A stretch of DNA of 64,000 nucleotides, taken from positions 46,819,110 to 46,883,109 of the forward strand of contig NC_012871.2 of assembly GCF_000003195.3 (NCBI RefSeq), in the 5' to 3' direction. The position numbers and the translations under genes are program-made. Origin of the DNA: Sorghum bicolor (taxonomy: Eukaryota > Streptophyta > Magnoliopsida > Poales > Poaceae). Positions 11,759 to 24,023 of this stretch are shown here, piece after piece; the stretch's first letter is position 1; the number at the start of each line of letters is the position of its first letter. The notes below the pieces were generated by a model that worked only from the letters and a program-made list of their open reading frames with translations, was not told where the DNA came from and did not search any database.

Positions 11759-13111
11759 GTTGATCTTGATATAGGTAGGTGTTGGAGGGGAAACCACTTC
11801 ACCAACATAACTTGATGGTTTCCCAAGGATAAGCTTAGCATCCTTAAACAAGCACTTATCAGATTGTAACATGAACTTTTAATTATTTGCAACATTGCCT
11901 TGTGTATTGAGCATATTGAGATAATTGTAGAAATATTCCTTCGGGTATTCTTGTCACTAACCCTTTCAGGTTTGGAGCAAGAAGATCGGATGAATGACAA
12001 GTACAAGGTATGTCCAACCAACCATCATACAACATTGAATTAAATTCATCCAAACTTGAATTTCGCAAAATTCAAGCTTGGGGGAGTATTTTACATAAAA
12101 ACATCCTTTGCCATGTTGCTATGTTGGTTGTCCCTATCTTTGAGAGATGCTCAATTTGTTAAATACTAATTACACTACTTCATCTCCACTTAAGTAGATC
12201 TCTATAAATGCTCTCATGCTACCTTTATTTGCTTTAGTATATGTCTAGGTTTGGAATAGTTTCATTTATCTCTTAATTAAGCATGGTGCTTAGTTTAGTA
12301 ATGATGATCTTACTTCCAAGGGATTTTAAATTAAGCATGGTGCTTAGGTTAAAATGCCCTTCTAAATCAAATTAGACATGGTGTCTAGGTTGATTTTTGA
12401 GCCGATAGTATGCTATAGTAGATATGGGATATTTTATTGGACTAACCCTTGCAGGAAAACTTTGAACCTGGGAAATCCTGAGATACAAACTCACATTGGA
12501 GATAAAGGAGACACATGAAATTTAATGACTTGCACAAGGAAGACATAGCTCATTCATCATAAAGAGATGATCCATGGAGGGTGCCACAAACACGATGCAC
12601 AACCGCTAAGAAAGGAAAGCTTCCACAAGGTGATACTGTACCGTCACTCTTCAAGTAAGGTAACATTTTAAGGTACTTGACTATCACTTTTATAAGTTTC
12701 TCCTTGGTTCTAGCGTTCACATAAAATAAAGAGACAAACATGTATGATTTGTTGCTCCAAATTAATCAACCCAATTAATTCAACATGTTTAGTCCTTTAA
12801 TCTTTGTTCTTAGTACTACCTTCGTGATCCCACGCTCCTAAACATATAAGCTAATATGTTGCACATTCAATCTTTGGAAGATATAAACAAAACATAAATA
12901 TAGATAGATTATCTTTCCATTAGGTTGAGCCATCTGATCTAACAAATGTTTTAAATGCTACACTCATGATCCATCAACTTTGTCTTGCTCACTATGCTTA
13001 AGGTTAGAGAAGAACAAATACACTTTTGGTTCTGTTGGTGTTTTCCACCAACAGGGCCCATGCACTTGATCTCTGCCTTGTCTCTATGAACATGTACACT
13101 TCAAGCAAAAC
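11759..13111. other. Non-coding internal part of the gypsy element
   Basis: AT-rich DNA with only short frames. It contains three spaced copies of an AATTA(A/G)(A/G)CATGGTG-type phrase (about 12280-12400). GCTTGGGGGAGTATTTTAC at about 12077 looks like a polypurine tract. No gene is seen. Confidence 0.5.
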
Positions 13112-13739
13112 ATGGAGGAGTTTTACAACTCCCAGACTCCACCAAGTGAAGGACCTGGATCTATGAGCACAAACACACTGAGCAGGATATTGCCAACACC
13201 GCACTTCGAACTGCTGGGCAATCGAAGAACATGGGTGACACTGTATCAAGAGGTGCAGACGTCAAGGTCCACACCTAATCAAATGATGCACCTAAAGGAT
13301 GAAGATGGTGGAAAGTCTTGTCTAGGAGACTTAAAACATTGGATCCTTGTCAGAAGAGGTCAACATCGTCGACTCAAGTCACCTTTCTTGATCAAGAAGG
13401 ACGACCCTGGTGTTCCAAGCATCGAGTGCGCAATCAATGGATACTCTTTTCAGAAGACACTCTACGACACCGGATCTGACGACAACATAATGGCCGCAGT
13501 CACTTATCAGCTCCTGCATGGAACCATGCCCCTACAACCAATATATTCAGCTCCAGATGAAGGTCATTGGCATGGGAGAAGACAAGTATGATCCACCCAC
13601 CATCCTTGGAAGACCGTTCCTCAACACTATCAAAGCAATCATCTACATTGGAATCGGAGAAGTCCACATGTACTTCCCCTCTGAGAAGGTACGCAACTAT
13701 TTTACTGACCATAACTATATAGTTGAAGACTCTAAGTAG
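13112..13739 (+). pseudogene. Broken retropepsin-like protease region
   Basis: One frame (13112-13591) encodes LIKKDDPGVPSIECAINGY followed by LYDTGSDDNIMA, where DTGS fits the catalytic motif of a retroviral-type aspartic protease. The protein then continues in another frame (to 13739) with PPTILGRPFLNTIKAIIYIG and PSEKVRNYF, the usual continuation in gypsy gag-protease proteins. A frameshift lies at about 13540-13590. No reverse transcriptase follows. Confidence 0.65.
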
Positions 13740-16133
13740 GTCAGGACAAGAAGAAGACAACGCAACCGCAACCAGAGGAGGCAAATCATCAAGGACGGAT
13801 GGGTAGACTACGAAGGAGAAGTAATAAGGACTGAAGACATACAGCTTGAACAGAACTGTCCTGAGGAGACCGTAGCACCGAGTCAGGTGTGGAGAGAGAA
13901 GATAGTTATACACGAAGAGAGGCGCCGTCGGAATCACCGACTACGCCACCTAGCGAATCCCAGGACGACTGAGAAAACGGAGAGTCCCGTTCGGAGGACT
14001 TAAAAACACCGAACGCCTTGCCAAGAGGTAAACTTGGTAGTTATCCTTTTCCTTTCAATTATTCAATTATAGTTTGCTTAGTTAATCAGGTTCATGCTAT
14101 CTTGAAAAGAAAATAAAAATGTTAAAAAAAATAGTAAGCCCCATGTGAGTATGCTCATGGCATAAAACCCATAAGTATATTCACTGTGGTGGCATAAAAA
14201 TAAAATAAATAAGTTTTCATCTTACAATAAAAATATAAAAATAATAAGTGCATGATCCTGCTAAATAAGTAACATTTATTGAGGAGGCTCAACATGATAA
14301 AGGCTAGATATTTATGCTAACACTTAACCAGTTCCACAATGCTTTGTTGTCTATTTGAGCTCCACAGAATTCAAGGATCAAAGAAGACTAGCAGACGGAG
14401 GGCATCCTAACCGATGTTAGGGTGCTGCCGACTTTCAAATACACCTCCATCACCTGCTAGCTACATCAGAAGAAATTACGTCAAAATCCAGCTTGGGGGA
14501 GAGCACCCCCATTTATCCAGCTAAGTATTTCTACTCGCGTTTATACTTTACTCAAATAATAAAAGATGCATAATCATGAAAACCCAAATAAAGATTTTGT
14601 GCTTTTATATATATATCTTTGCTTAGTTTGCTAAATAAATAAATAAATAAAGTTTGCTATGAACCCTCATGATAAACTCTCACATGGAAATGAGGAATAG
14701 TTGCTCTGCTATGACTAGTTCTTAAAATTGAAATCTCTCTCAAGTTTAGACATGACTGTATGAAGTAAGATTTGCTCTAAACCTGAACTTGTGGGAAGAG
14801 TACTTGATCTAAAGTCTAAGTTGTTAATGGATATGATATGGAAAGGTTGAGCTACTGTTTATCTATTCCTAGAGATGCTAGAATTCTAGAGAATTTTATC
14901 TTTGAAAAAATCTTTAAAATAACACATTATGAGTTCCTATATGATGAGAGTTTAAATTCCTACCATAGCCATATATACATGTTTGCTAGACTTTGAACCA
15001 CATATTTACTTTTTACTGCTTATGAGCATTGAGTGTGGTCAAGCTGTGTAGACCCTTAGGAGCTTGTCATGCGGTTAAAATCAAGATTCACTTGCACGTT
15101 CACTCATACATGCTACTTCTACTCCGGAAGTACCATCCACATATATCCACTCATTTCCATCTCCAGTTTCACCCAAAATTATTCTACTCTAATCCGGGAG
15201 AGATTAGCCAAAAACATTTTTCTATCCCTGTTATTCCCTATGAAATAAATGCTCCAGATATTGTGGTTACTACCACTTGCTACATTATTTCAGGAGATGA
15301 GTGCTCTAAAAAAATGAGGAAATAAAAAGGGGCAAGTGCCCAGAACCTCGAAGAAAAGAAAAAGTGAGACGAGAGGTAAAAATGGACAAGTGTCCGACAG
15401 TAGAATTAGGGGTACAAGATACCCACCTGAGAGGAAAGAAAAAGAAAATATAGAGCATCTCATTCTCCCCAAAAAAGCTTTAAAGTGCAAGAAAGGTATG
15501 TATCCCCTCAAAAGAGCAAAAGTAGAATTAGACTTTCACCATTATTATCATCATCATCACCATACACCATTCATTCGCCACACATGCACATCTTGATTTG
15601 ACTTATTGACTTGTTTCTCTTGATCCATGGTTTGACTATGCAATAAATGTCTTGTAAGTATGTATTAGCTGTCTCCCACCTATGAGCTCCAGATATCAGA
15701 ACCTTATTAGAGTAGGGTGAGAGAGAAGGCAATATCACTATGCCTCATACCAAAAATACCACATACTTTGAGAGAAGGCATATACCATTACTGCCTTGGT
15801 AAGGATCCAGAAATACCACAAAAGAGAGATTTGAGAGAATCATATAAGAAATCTCTGAATTTTATTTGAAAATCTGCAAAAACTCCAGAGCTATAGCTGA
15901 TCAAGAATAAGAGACATGGCGCTTGACTTGATCGTTCTATCTTTTAACTGCTCAAGATAGAAGTGACGGTTACAAGCCCCATAGTGAAAGGTAAAATGAG
16001 TAAGCTTTAAGTCTTAATAGTTTATTCTAACTCAGAGATGAGATCTTGCTTGAATGCGTGTGTACTTTTAAGGCATGAAACCACTGCAGAAACTCTTGAG
16101 TTCATCCTTGCTCAGGGACGAGCAAGAGATAAG
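13740..16133. other. Non-coding tail of the gypsy element
   Basis: Short frames only, low complexity in places (for example ATCATCATCATCACCAT near 15550), and a second internal purine-rich phrase, GCTTGGGGGAGAGC, near 14489. No pol domains could be found by reading both strands. Confidence 0.5.
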
Positions 16134-16145
16134 CTTGGGGGAGTT
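16134..16145 (+). other. Polypurine tract of the nested gypsy element
   Basis: CTTGGGGGAGTT directly precedes the 3' LTR and is where plus-strand synthesis would be primed. Confidence 0.7.
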
Positions 16146-17355
16146 TGTTGACGGTCCTTAAGTATCAAATTTAATTATCAAATAAACAAAGAAAAGGATC
16201 CAAATGAAATCAACATCTAGACTTAGGGTTTTATCTGACAGAATTCCACGAGTTTTGGTGTTTGTCTATTTTTGTAGGGGGTTATCAGGAAATAAGAAAG
16301 AAAGGCCCACATGTTAGGATTACATAGAGATATCAACGCACCGTGCAATTTTCTACCATCTAGAAGACTCCAGAAGCCACGGGAAGGAAGCGGAGGCCGA
16401 AAGGGGCCAGGCCCAGGGCGCCCGCCCCCTGTTGGATCCTGTTCAGGACTCTCTTCGCTCGGGATGTTCCACCGACCTATTGGATCAAGGAAAACATAGT
16501 ACCACCTCGCCTACCGACCCAAAAATGCATAGAGGAGGAGGACTATATAAGGAGACCCCCTGGCCCCTGGAGAAGACAAGAAATTATCATAGAGATTGAG
16601 GGGTGCCCTCGAAGGAAAACCTCTTCTCTAAATAATATTTCTTTTTAGGCTTAGCAACCAATGTAAAGTAGAAATAGATCTTCTAGTTTCTACTAGATTG
16701 AGAGAGATAGAGTGGAGGTGTAGATCGGAGGAAGGCCGGCCTGTCGGTGTCTACTCCGAGTTGTACCTGCGGGATCAAGTCTCCTAACCCGAGGCTTGCT
16801 TCTAAGATTCTTCAGTAATTCGACTTCTAATGCTAGTAAGTTCTTGTTTTATTGTTCTTTGGTTTATGAGTTTACTTTAATCCTCTTCCGGTTGAGTATT
16901 AGAGTAATCATTGCTGGCGTAAATGTGGTGTTTAGGCTAGGGTACTCATAGATATCCCCTGACTAGCTGGACCGTGGTAGTAGCGAGGAACGTGACATTT
17001 CCAAGTTACCTTTGTATCCCATATCTCGTTAGCAGGACGGGTAGGTTTATAGGTGCGGGTCGAACATCCTTTGTGTTGTCTAGATTCCGTGAGCCTCCCC
17101 AATAGAACAGTAGATCATCCTTACCAAGGTTAGAACGAGACTACGGTTGCAGTCTTCTCTATACATCACTCACATCGAGAAACATTCTTTGTAGCCTAAA
17201 GGGGTAGTAGCAATAGTTTTGGTTAGTCAGATGCACCCTTTCTCCCAGTGGTAAAAATATAAATACGATAACTCTAGATAACCTCCCGGGTGAAATGCTC
17301 ACCGATATCCGTGCGCTTGCGGATCATTTCCTTATTGCGTTACCAAATATCAACA
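16146..17355 (+). repeat. 3' LTR of the nested gypsy element
   Basis: About 99% identical to 9487-10697. It differs by about 12 substitutions and one C in the run near 16555. Confidence 0.93.
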
Positions 17356-17360
17356 CTAGA

Positions 17361-17491
17361 GAACTTAGATAGAGGGGTGTAGTCTTGGCTAGACTGATAG
17401 TTTTATTTCCGCACTTATTTCGGTTAGCCGGTGCGATAAGTTTTAGAAAGGACTATTCACCCCCCCTCTAGTCCGCCATCTCGACCCTTCA
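17361..17491 (+). repeat. 5' LTR of the Maximus-like element, end part
   Basis: It resumes after the nested element with GAACTTAGATAGAGGGGTG and ends CGCCATCTCGACCCTTCA, the same as 31146-31277. Confidence 0.9.
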
Positions 17492-17493
17492 AG

Positions 17494-17505
17494 TGGTATC
17501 AGAGC
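17494..17505 (+). other. Primer binding site, initiator tRNA-Met type
   Basis: TGGTATCAGAGC starts 2 bases after the LTR end and is the standard priming site of plant copia elements. Confidence 0.9.
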
Positions 17506-17542
17506 TAGGTCTCTCATTTGTGGTCTTCACCAACCCGAGAGG

Positions 17543-19346
17543 ATGGCAGCTTATGGGCTAGATGTTGAGTGTCCACACATTTTTGATGGCACACACTTTG
17601 ACGGTGGAGAAATTAGATGCAATGCAATTTTAAGTTTATTTCTCCTAAAATGTGGTGGATTGTAGATGTGGGCTTTTCTTGTGCAATTGATAAAAAGGTT
17701 GCAACTCAAGCGCCAAAGAAATGCCTACATCTTGATTGCCAAGATACTAACATCTTCTACTCATCTATGAAAGATAATATATTTGGTGAGATCATAGATA
17801 TGAAGTCCGCCCATGAGATTTGGGTATTTCTCAATGAGAAATATGGGGCAATATCCAAAGAAGATGATGTTCCAAAGGTGGACGCTAATGAGGATGTTGA
17901 GCATGACCACAACATAGTGGTTGTGGAGGATTGCTCCACCTCATGGTCAAGTGAAGAAGATGATGATCATTCTACAAGATCACTTGACAAGGATGATGAT
18001 GATGCCACAAGTGATGCAAATGATGATGCTACCTCATGCACACTTGATGATGAAGATGATGGCTATGAGAGTGATGCTTCCACAAGCTCATCTACTACAT
18101 CACCACATTGCTTCATGTCACATGGTGACACTAAGGTATCTATTGGTGATGTGATTATTGATTGTGATGGTCCAAATTTTGAGCTTGTATGCAAACTCTC
18201 AAAAGCTTTAAGAAATGAGTTGGAAAAAACAAGTAAATTGGAAAACTAAAACTCATTTCTAAAGACCACATGTGAACAACAAAAGCATCTACTTTATGTT
18301 ACTACTTGTTCACATGAGGAGCTAAAATTGGCCCATGAGGAACTTTGTGTTACTCATGACAACTTGGTAAAAAATCATGCTTTTCTCACTAAGAAGCTTT
18401 CTAATGAAGAAATTAAAACTAGTGAGAGTTCATCACTTGGGTTAAATGATCAATCACATATTGTTACTAACCCTTGTGATGTAGGCAAGAAGCATGTATC
18501 CACCTCTTTGTGATGATCTTCTAACTATGCCATGTTCTTCACAATTAGATGCTTGTTCTACTTCTATGTGTTGTGAGACTAACCTTTTGAAGGAGAACAA
18601 TGAGCTCAAAAATGAAGTGAAGAATTTGAGCAACAAGTTAGAGAGGTGTTACAACTCAAAAGTCACCTTTGAGCATATATTGCAGACTCAAAGAAATTAT
18701 GGTGACAAATGTGGCCTTGGCTTCAAGAAGAAGATGACTAAGGACAAAAGAAAGCAAGAGAGAGAAAAGCTCTCTCATTTCATGTGCTATCGGTGCCATG
18801 AAGTGGGTCATCTTGCAAATGGTTGCCCAAACAAAGAGAAGCTCAAGAAGATGAAAGAAGAAGAGAGGCTAAAGCATGTCAAGTGCTTCAAGTGCCGCAC
18901 TTGGGGTCATCTCACCTCAATGTGCCCAACCAAGCAATTGGTGAAGCAACAAGTAAAGCCTCAACCAAAGCCACAAGTTGAGCAATAAAAGAAGCCCCCA
19001 AGCTCAAGTCAAGATCTACCATGAAGATGGTGGTGACATGTGGATGATGAGGAAGAAGACAAGAAGGGAAGGTAGACAATCAAGATCATCAAAAGACCTC
19101 TCCCACATCAAATGCTTTGAGTGCAAGAATGATGGACACTTTGCCTCGAAGTGTCCTACCAAGCTTGAGAAGAAGGCTCAAGTAACTCTCAAGAGGCAAG
19201 ACAATGAGAAGCAACACATGAGCAAGGAAGAAAAGACTCAATTCAAAAGAAGTTGCTACTTATGCCGGGAAAGGGGACACATGTCTCATTCATGTCTCCT
19301 AGGAAATAATTCTAAGCCTATTTCAATTGATGATTACTATGCTTAG
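17543..19346 (+). pseudogene. Degenerate gag of the Maximus-like element
   Basis: The start is probably the ATG at 17543 (MAAYGLDVECPHIFDGTHF). The protein shifts frame near 17600 and continues as NFKFISPKMWWIVDVGF, typical of Maximus/SIRE gag. A stop interrupts it at 18247-18249, and further shifts follow at about 18490 and 18980. An Asp/Ser-rich acidic stretch is at about 17860-18090. Four zinc knuckles of the CX2CX4HX4C type follow: CYRCHEVGHLANGC, CFKCRTWGHLTSMC, CFECKNDGHFASKC and CYLCRERGHMSHSC (18785, 18884, 19118, 19256). These would bind the RNA genome in the virus-like particle. With several frame breaks it is not functional as it stands. Confidence 0.8.
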
Positions 19347-22300
19347 AAAGGATAGTAATGGTACCTCTATGGTTGTTATTGCAAAACATCCCGCTATTCA
19401 TACTAAGGCTATGGCTAAGTATGTTGCACCTAACTTGAGAGGACCCAAACTAGTTTGGGTACCATCAAAAAGTGGATGAATGTGTGTAGGTACCATCGGC
19501 ATTGGAGGCTTGATTCAATGGATCTTATATTATTCATCATATGATTGAGTCAAGTATTGAAGCTTAGTGCTTATCTCATCCCAATGCCAAGTCAAATAAG
19601 TGGAGTCCAAGTGCTATAACATACAAGTGCAAATATTCAAGTTGTGGTGATTTATTGGATTATTTGATGGCTTGCAAATACATGAGTTGAAGCTTGCAAT
19701 TTGGATGATCATGAGCTAACAAAGGTATATCTTTGTTGGTCACATTCATTTGGGTGCATATGAGTTGGTTGAATTGGATATATATGCAATGTTGCTTGCT
19801 ATAAGATGATTGAATGGATAAAATGATTAGTAATCAAGTTTGGATTGATTTGAGTTGAATAAGTTCATGAGATGACTTTTAGTAAGTGGATTGAATTGAT
19901 ATATGTCTTGTGAATGCATTCAATCAAGTTGATTTCAAGTTTGATTCAAATTGAACAAGCATAGCTCAATTGCTTGAAATCTGTCTAAATACTGAAAATC
20001 TGAGCTAGCAGTGATCAACTATAAGTTTGAGTGACCAAATCTTATTGGAATGGCTTGAAATTTGGTATGCATGCTGTACATTTATCATAGAAGATGCTGT
20101 AGAAATTCATGAGAATTGGATAAGGAATACTCTAGTTTTGGAGTAGATCTTATCAGCTATAGTGCAACAGTTTTCAGCATATACAGTGGTGGAAGAATTG
20201 AAATCTGGTAGCAATCTAGAAGTCAATAAAAGCTCAAATTTTTACAGATGCTAGATATCTTAGTAAAGCACATATCCACCAAATTTCATAGTATTTAGAT
20301 CTGTACATTGTGAGATATGGATATTTCCTTAAAAGGTACAGAATCTGCCAGAAAAGTGACAATTATTGGATTGATCTAGAGTCACTTTGATTGAAAGGTC
20401 CTCAAGTTAGAACCATGATTACAAGTATTTGAGGCACCTAACTTTGGTTTTGAATTGATCTAAAATCATAACAAATATTAAGTACAAGGCTATTTGATTG
20501 TGGAATGTACTTGGTGTACACATTTTAGTACTCAAATTGAAGATCAAGATCAAACTCAAGATGAAAATGAAGTTTAAGTTCTAGTGAGTATTGATGACAA
20601 ATGGGTAGAAAGAAAAGGACTTAAACAAGTAGAAAGAAAAGAACTTAAACAAGTAGAAAGAAAATGACTTAAAGAAGGATTCATGATTACTCATCACATT
20701 AAGTCCTTCACTTGAATCAATCAATCAAAGCAATTCAAGTGAGTATCAAGAATAGTTCTTTAGAGAGAGGTCACTTCTCCCTATGTGAGGGGCATGCCGT
20801 CCGAGGAGTGGGTAAACCAAGTGTGGTGCTTGGAAGGCTAACATGGAAGTGGTGATCCGAAGGACATTTGAGATGCTTAATTGAAGCAATCAAAAGGATT
20901 GATCAAGAGAGCAAGCAACACCCAAAAGAGAGCTAGTCATGCTATTTCAAGTTGTATTCTTATTAGTTCTCTCATGCAAGCAATGATCAAAAGAAGAAGC
21001 AAGCCAACCACAACAAAAGATAGTGCACTTGATTATAAGTGGTTCTCAAATTCATGTGGGTGAAGATTTGATCTATCAATTGGTATCTATGATTGGTCTT
21101 CACCAAGCTTATCAATTGGACTTCACATTGCTATTAGAGAAATGAATTGGAATCTATGTGACTATTCTCTTCTCCAACATAGCAAAGATATCATTAAAAT
21201 GTGCATGATCATTTCATCCCTTACTAGTATGCAGTTAGTGCATATAGTACATACTTAATAGGATCATGCATGACAAATGAAAAGTTTTAAATTCATAACC
21301 CACCACTATTGCTTGAATGATTAGTTGATCTAGTGGTATGTATATGAGTTTGTTCATGAGCTAGTGAACCCAAGTATTTGATCTATTTTGGATTGTTAAC
21401 AAGTGAAAAGTACAACATTGGCAAGATAACCCTTAATGTGAGGTGTGAAAAAGCTTGTCATTGGTTCAAACCGGACTTGGAAGCTTAGGCAAATCAACAT
21501 AGTTCAAGTCTATAATTAGAAGCTCATGATGATTAGAGTACAATAATAAGACAACAATGCAAATGGATATCTAAATTCAAATGTTTCTTCAATTGGTACC
21601 CAACAAATGGTACTCATGATGATGATAGCAAATGTTCAAGATAGCAAACAAGTGGTTCCATACTAGAAGACCTTAATTGGTAGAAGAATCCCATATGGTA
21701 TCGGACAAGATACTTCAAATGATATCACATTTATACATATGGTATCTATCATGCAAGAAGGTGGTTCCACAAGTGATCCTCAACTTTAAGTGATCATCAA
21801 GCAAAGAAAGTTCCCTCACCAACAAGATTGACAAGTGAATGACCCATGCTATGACATAGGGGGAGTGCCCCACCAAATGGTATCAAGGTCAAAGATCCTA
21901 TGTGGTATCTCAAGAGCAATTCTAGTAATGTCATTCCAACTCATATGGTGATGTCCATCAAAAATGCAAGATTCAAGCCTCAACCGTTTATCCTAGTGTA
22001 ATCCTTTGTCAGAATAAGATTCACACTTTTTCAATTGGTATCAATTGATTTAATTGGTATCACATACCTTTTATGGAAATTGATGACAAAGGGGGAGAAG
22101 TTGGAACAAAGATATGATCATAGGATAAGTTGGACAACAAAAGATATGTTTCAAGGGGGAGAGATCTAAAATGGACATGGACAAGGGAGCAACATTAAAA
22201 GAAAAGATGATGGATCAAAATTCTTGGACAAAATATAAGCACACAAGTAGGGGGAGCAAGCTCATGAAGATTGATTGATTGCATTTGATTTGTGCATATT

Positions 22301-22742
22301 CATGTGCTTGCATAAGTTTTAAATTCAAATATGCATGTTTGTGTGGTGTATGCTAGTTATAGAACTTGATTGATGATATGATAACTAGCATGCATAGGTT
22401 GGTAGCTAGACTTGTGTTTTTCAAGTAAAAACTAGACCCTTGCTTATAATATTGATCTCATGGAGATTCTAGTGTTATTGTTGTCTAGCTACACATGGTG
22501 CTAAGGATGGTGTACATTGAATGCCTCAAATGATATCGAATTTGGAATCGAGCTACAAAGGTTTATTCTATACACCTTAGCACTTAGTAGGGTTTTGTGG
22601 TGCTTATCCAAATCTTGACATAGAGCTTAAATGTTGGATAAGTAGCATAAAATCCAAACCAAGTTAGCAATTTACACTTGTGTGAAGTGCTAGCTTGAAA
22701 AAGCTTAATTTCCATATCTCTGTAGAGTTGTCATCAATTACT
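19347..22742. other. Non-coding internal region of the Maximus-like element
   Basis: 3.4 kb without a frame longer than about 60 codons. Phrases such as TTGAAGCTTAGTGC, TTGGTATC and GGGGGAG recur many times. There are GGGGGAG-type purine tracts near 21856, 22090, 22155 and 22250. No protease, integrase, reverse transcriptase or RNase H motif is visible. Confidence 0.6.
20605..20676 (+). repeat. 24-bp tandem repeat, three units
   Basis: The unit GTAGAAAGAAAAGGACTTAA plus ACAA is repeated at 20605, 20629 and 20653, with one or a few changes per unit. Confidence 0.85.
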
Positions 22743-22756
22743 AAAAAGGGGGAGAT
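22743..22756 (+). other. Polypurine tract of the Maximus-like element
   Basis: AAAAAGGGGGAGAT directly precedes the TG of the 3' LTR. Confidence 0.85.
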
Positions 22757-23366
22757 TGAAAGGTCCTTGTTTGGTTTTGGTAATTGAGTGACAACTTAGG
22801 TGGACTTATAGTGTTTATGTGAGATACACAGGAGATTAGTCCACAGGTGATGATGGAGGTGCTCATTGCATATGAGACATGACATGGAGTCATGTGACCA
22901 AGGTGGAGAAGTTCAAGATGAGGCTTGGCTCGATGGACCGATTGCAAGAGTGAAGGGCAAGTCGGAGGCTTTGAAGCGAGGGACCGCGTGTGACAGTGAA
23001 GCTTGAGCAAGACTTGGCGCTGATGGACCGAGGCAACGGTGAAGAGCAAGTGAGGTCAAGATCGATGAACCAATATGGTCTCGTGATGATATGAAGTGGA
23101 TCATATCATTTGGTGATTGGTTGGTGCATGTGTTGCATCAACATTGGAGGAGATGGAATGGAATGCGCAAGGCAAAGGTATAACCTAGGGCATTTCCATT
23201 TCACCGGTCATAGGTGTGTAGAGAAGTTTATGACCAGATTTAGGATAGATGGCCGTACTATCAAGAGGGGCAAACTTGTTTGCATATCGGTCATCTAGTG
23301 CCACTTGAGCGATCTAACTTTGCATACGTGTTAGGATCGAGTGGCGTGGCAAGTTGAGAGGCTAAC
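22757..23366 (+). repeat. 3' LTR of the Maximus-like element, first part
   Basis: Matches 8300-8916 with about 13 substitutions and an 8-base length difference (GATGATGTGATGATGG against GATGATGG). It is interrupted by the minus-strand gypsy element and continues at 29460. Confidence 0.9.
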
Positions 23367-24023
23367 TGTCGGTGTCTAGACTCATCATCTAGACACTAAC
23401 GAGTAATAAGTCTGCGTGTCCTCCTAACCCGAATGGTGATGCAAGGGAAACACAGGGAGTTATACTGGTTCAGGCTATGAATGCCCTACGTCTAGTGTGG
23501 GAGTTGGTATCTGTATTGCCTTGCACCCGAGAGTGCTTGTAGTAGGGGTGTATAAGCTGGCTGCGAGAGAGGGTAAGTCCCAAGTCTCGACTTTGAGGGG
23601 TGGACAGAGTAGTGCTTGTTATTTTGGAGTGAGCGTTATCTGTGGTCTAAGCATGTGTTGTTGTCTTGCCTTGTGTTCTTGCGGTCGTTCTGAAGTGTGC
23701 CCTGCTTCCCCTTTTATAGCCTCAATGGAACACAGGGTTTTTACATGTGTTGAGTGGTAATCTACTTCTAATAAATGGTGAAATAATAGTGCTGACCCTG
23801 TGAGAGCTTGCCCATCTCGTCCTTGGGGTATGGTTGACGGTGTGGCTGCTCCTATGGAGGATTGCCGAGCCCTATTGAGGTCGTGGTGGTCGGGTTGGTG
23901 ACACTGCCACATGCCGTGCAATAGTAGGGAAAAGACAGCCACAGTGACAAGGGTTAACTCCTTACGTATCCTCTTTTACTGTGAGGTGGTAATTCACAGT
24001 GAAAGAGGTAAGGCTACACAGTG
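23367..24023 (-). repeat. Truncated 3' LTR of the minus-strand gypsy element
   Basis: Aligns with 28459-29118. I count about 29 differences in 657 positions. Homology stops after GGCTACACAGTG, where pol sequence begins directly. Confidence 0.9.

Larger units (their letters stand above)
9487..17355 (+). mobile_element. Non-autonomous Ty3/gypsy element nested in the 5' LTR
   Basis: The two LTRs, 9487-10697 (1211 bp) and 16146-17355 (1210 bp), both start TGTTGACGG and end ATATCAACA. The 5-bp target duplication CTAGA is at 9482-9486 and 17356-17360, and the intact site GGTGCTAGAGAAC is still visible in the sister LTR near 31138. I count about 12 substitutions between the LTRs (about 1%), so this is the youngest of the three nested elements. 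The internal region has one long ORF and a broken protease domain but no reverse transcriptase or integrase, so it must depend on other elements. Confidence 0.93.

Noticed and set aside
15336..15596. Lys-rich 86-codon ORF in the gypsy internal region
   Set aside because: Low-complexity A-rich sequence with a His-run from ATCATCATC; no start context, domain or conservation to support a gene.
17920..18090. GATGAT-rich tract as a microsatellite
   Set aside because: It lies in the gag frame and encodes an acidic Asp/Ser stretch; units are irregular.
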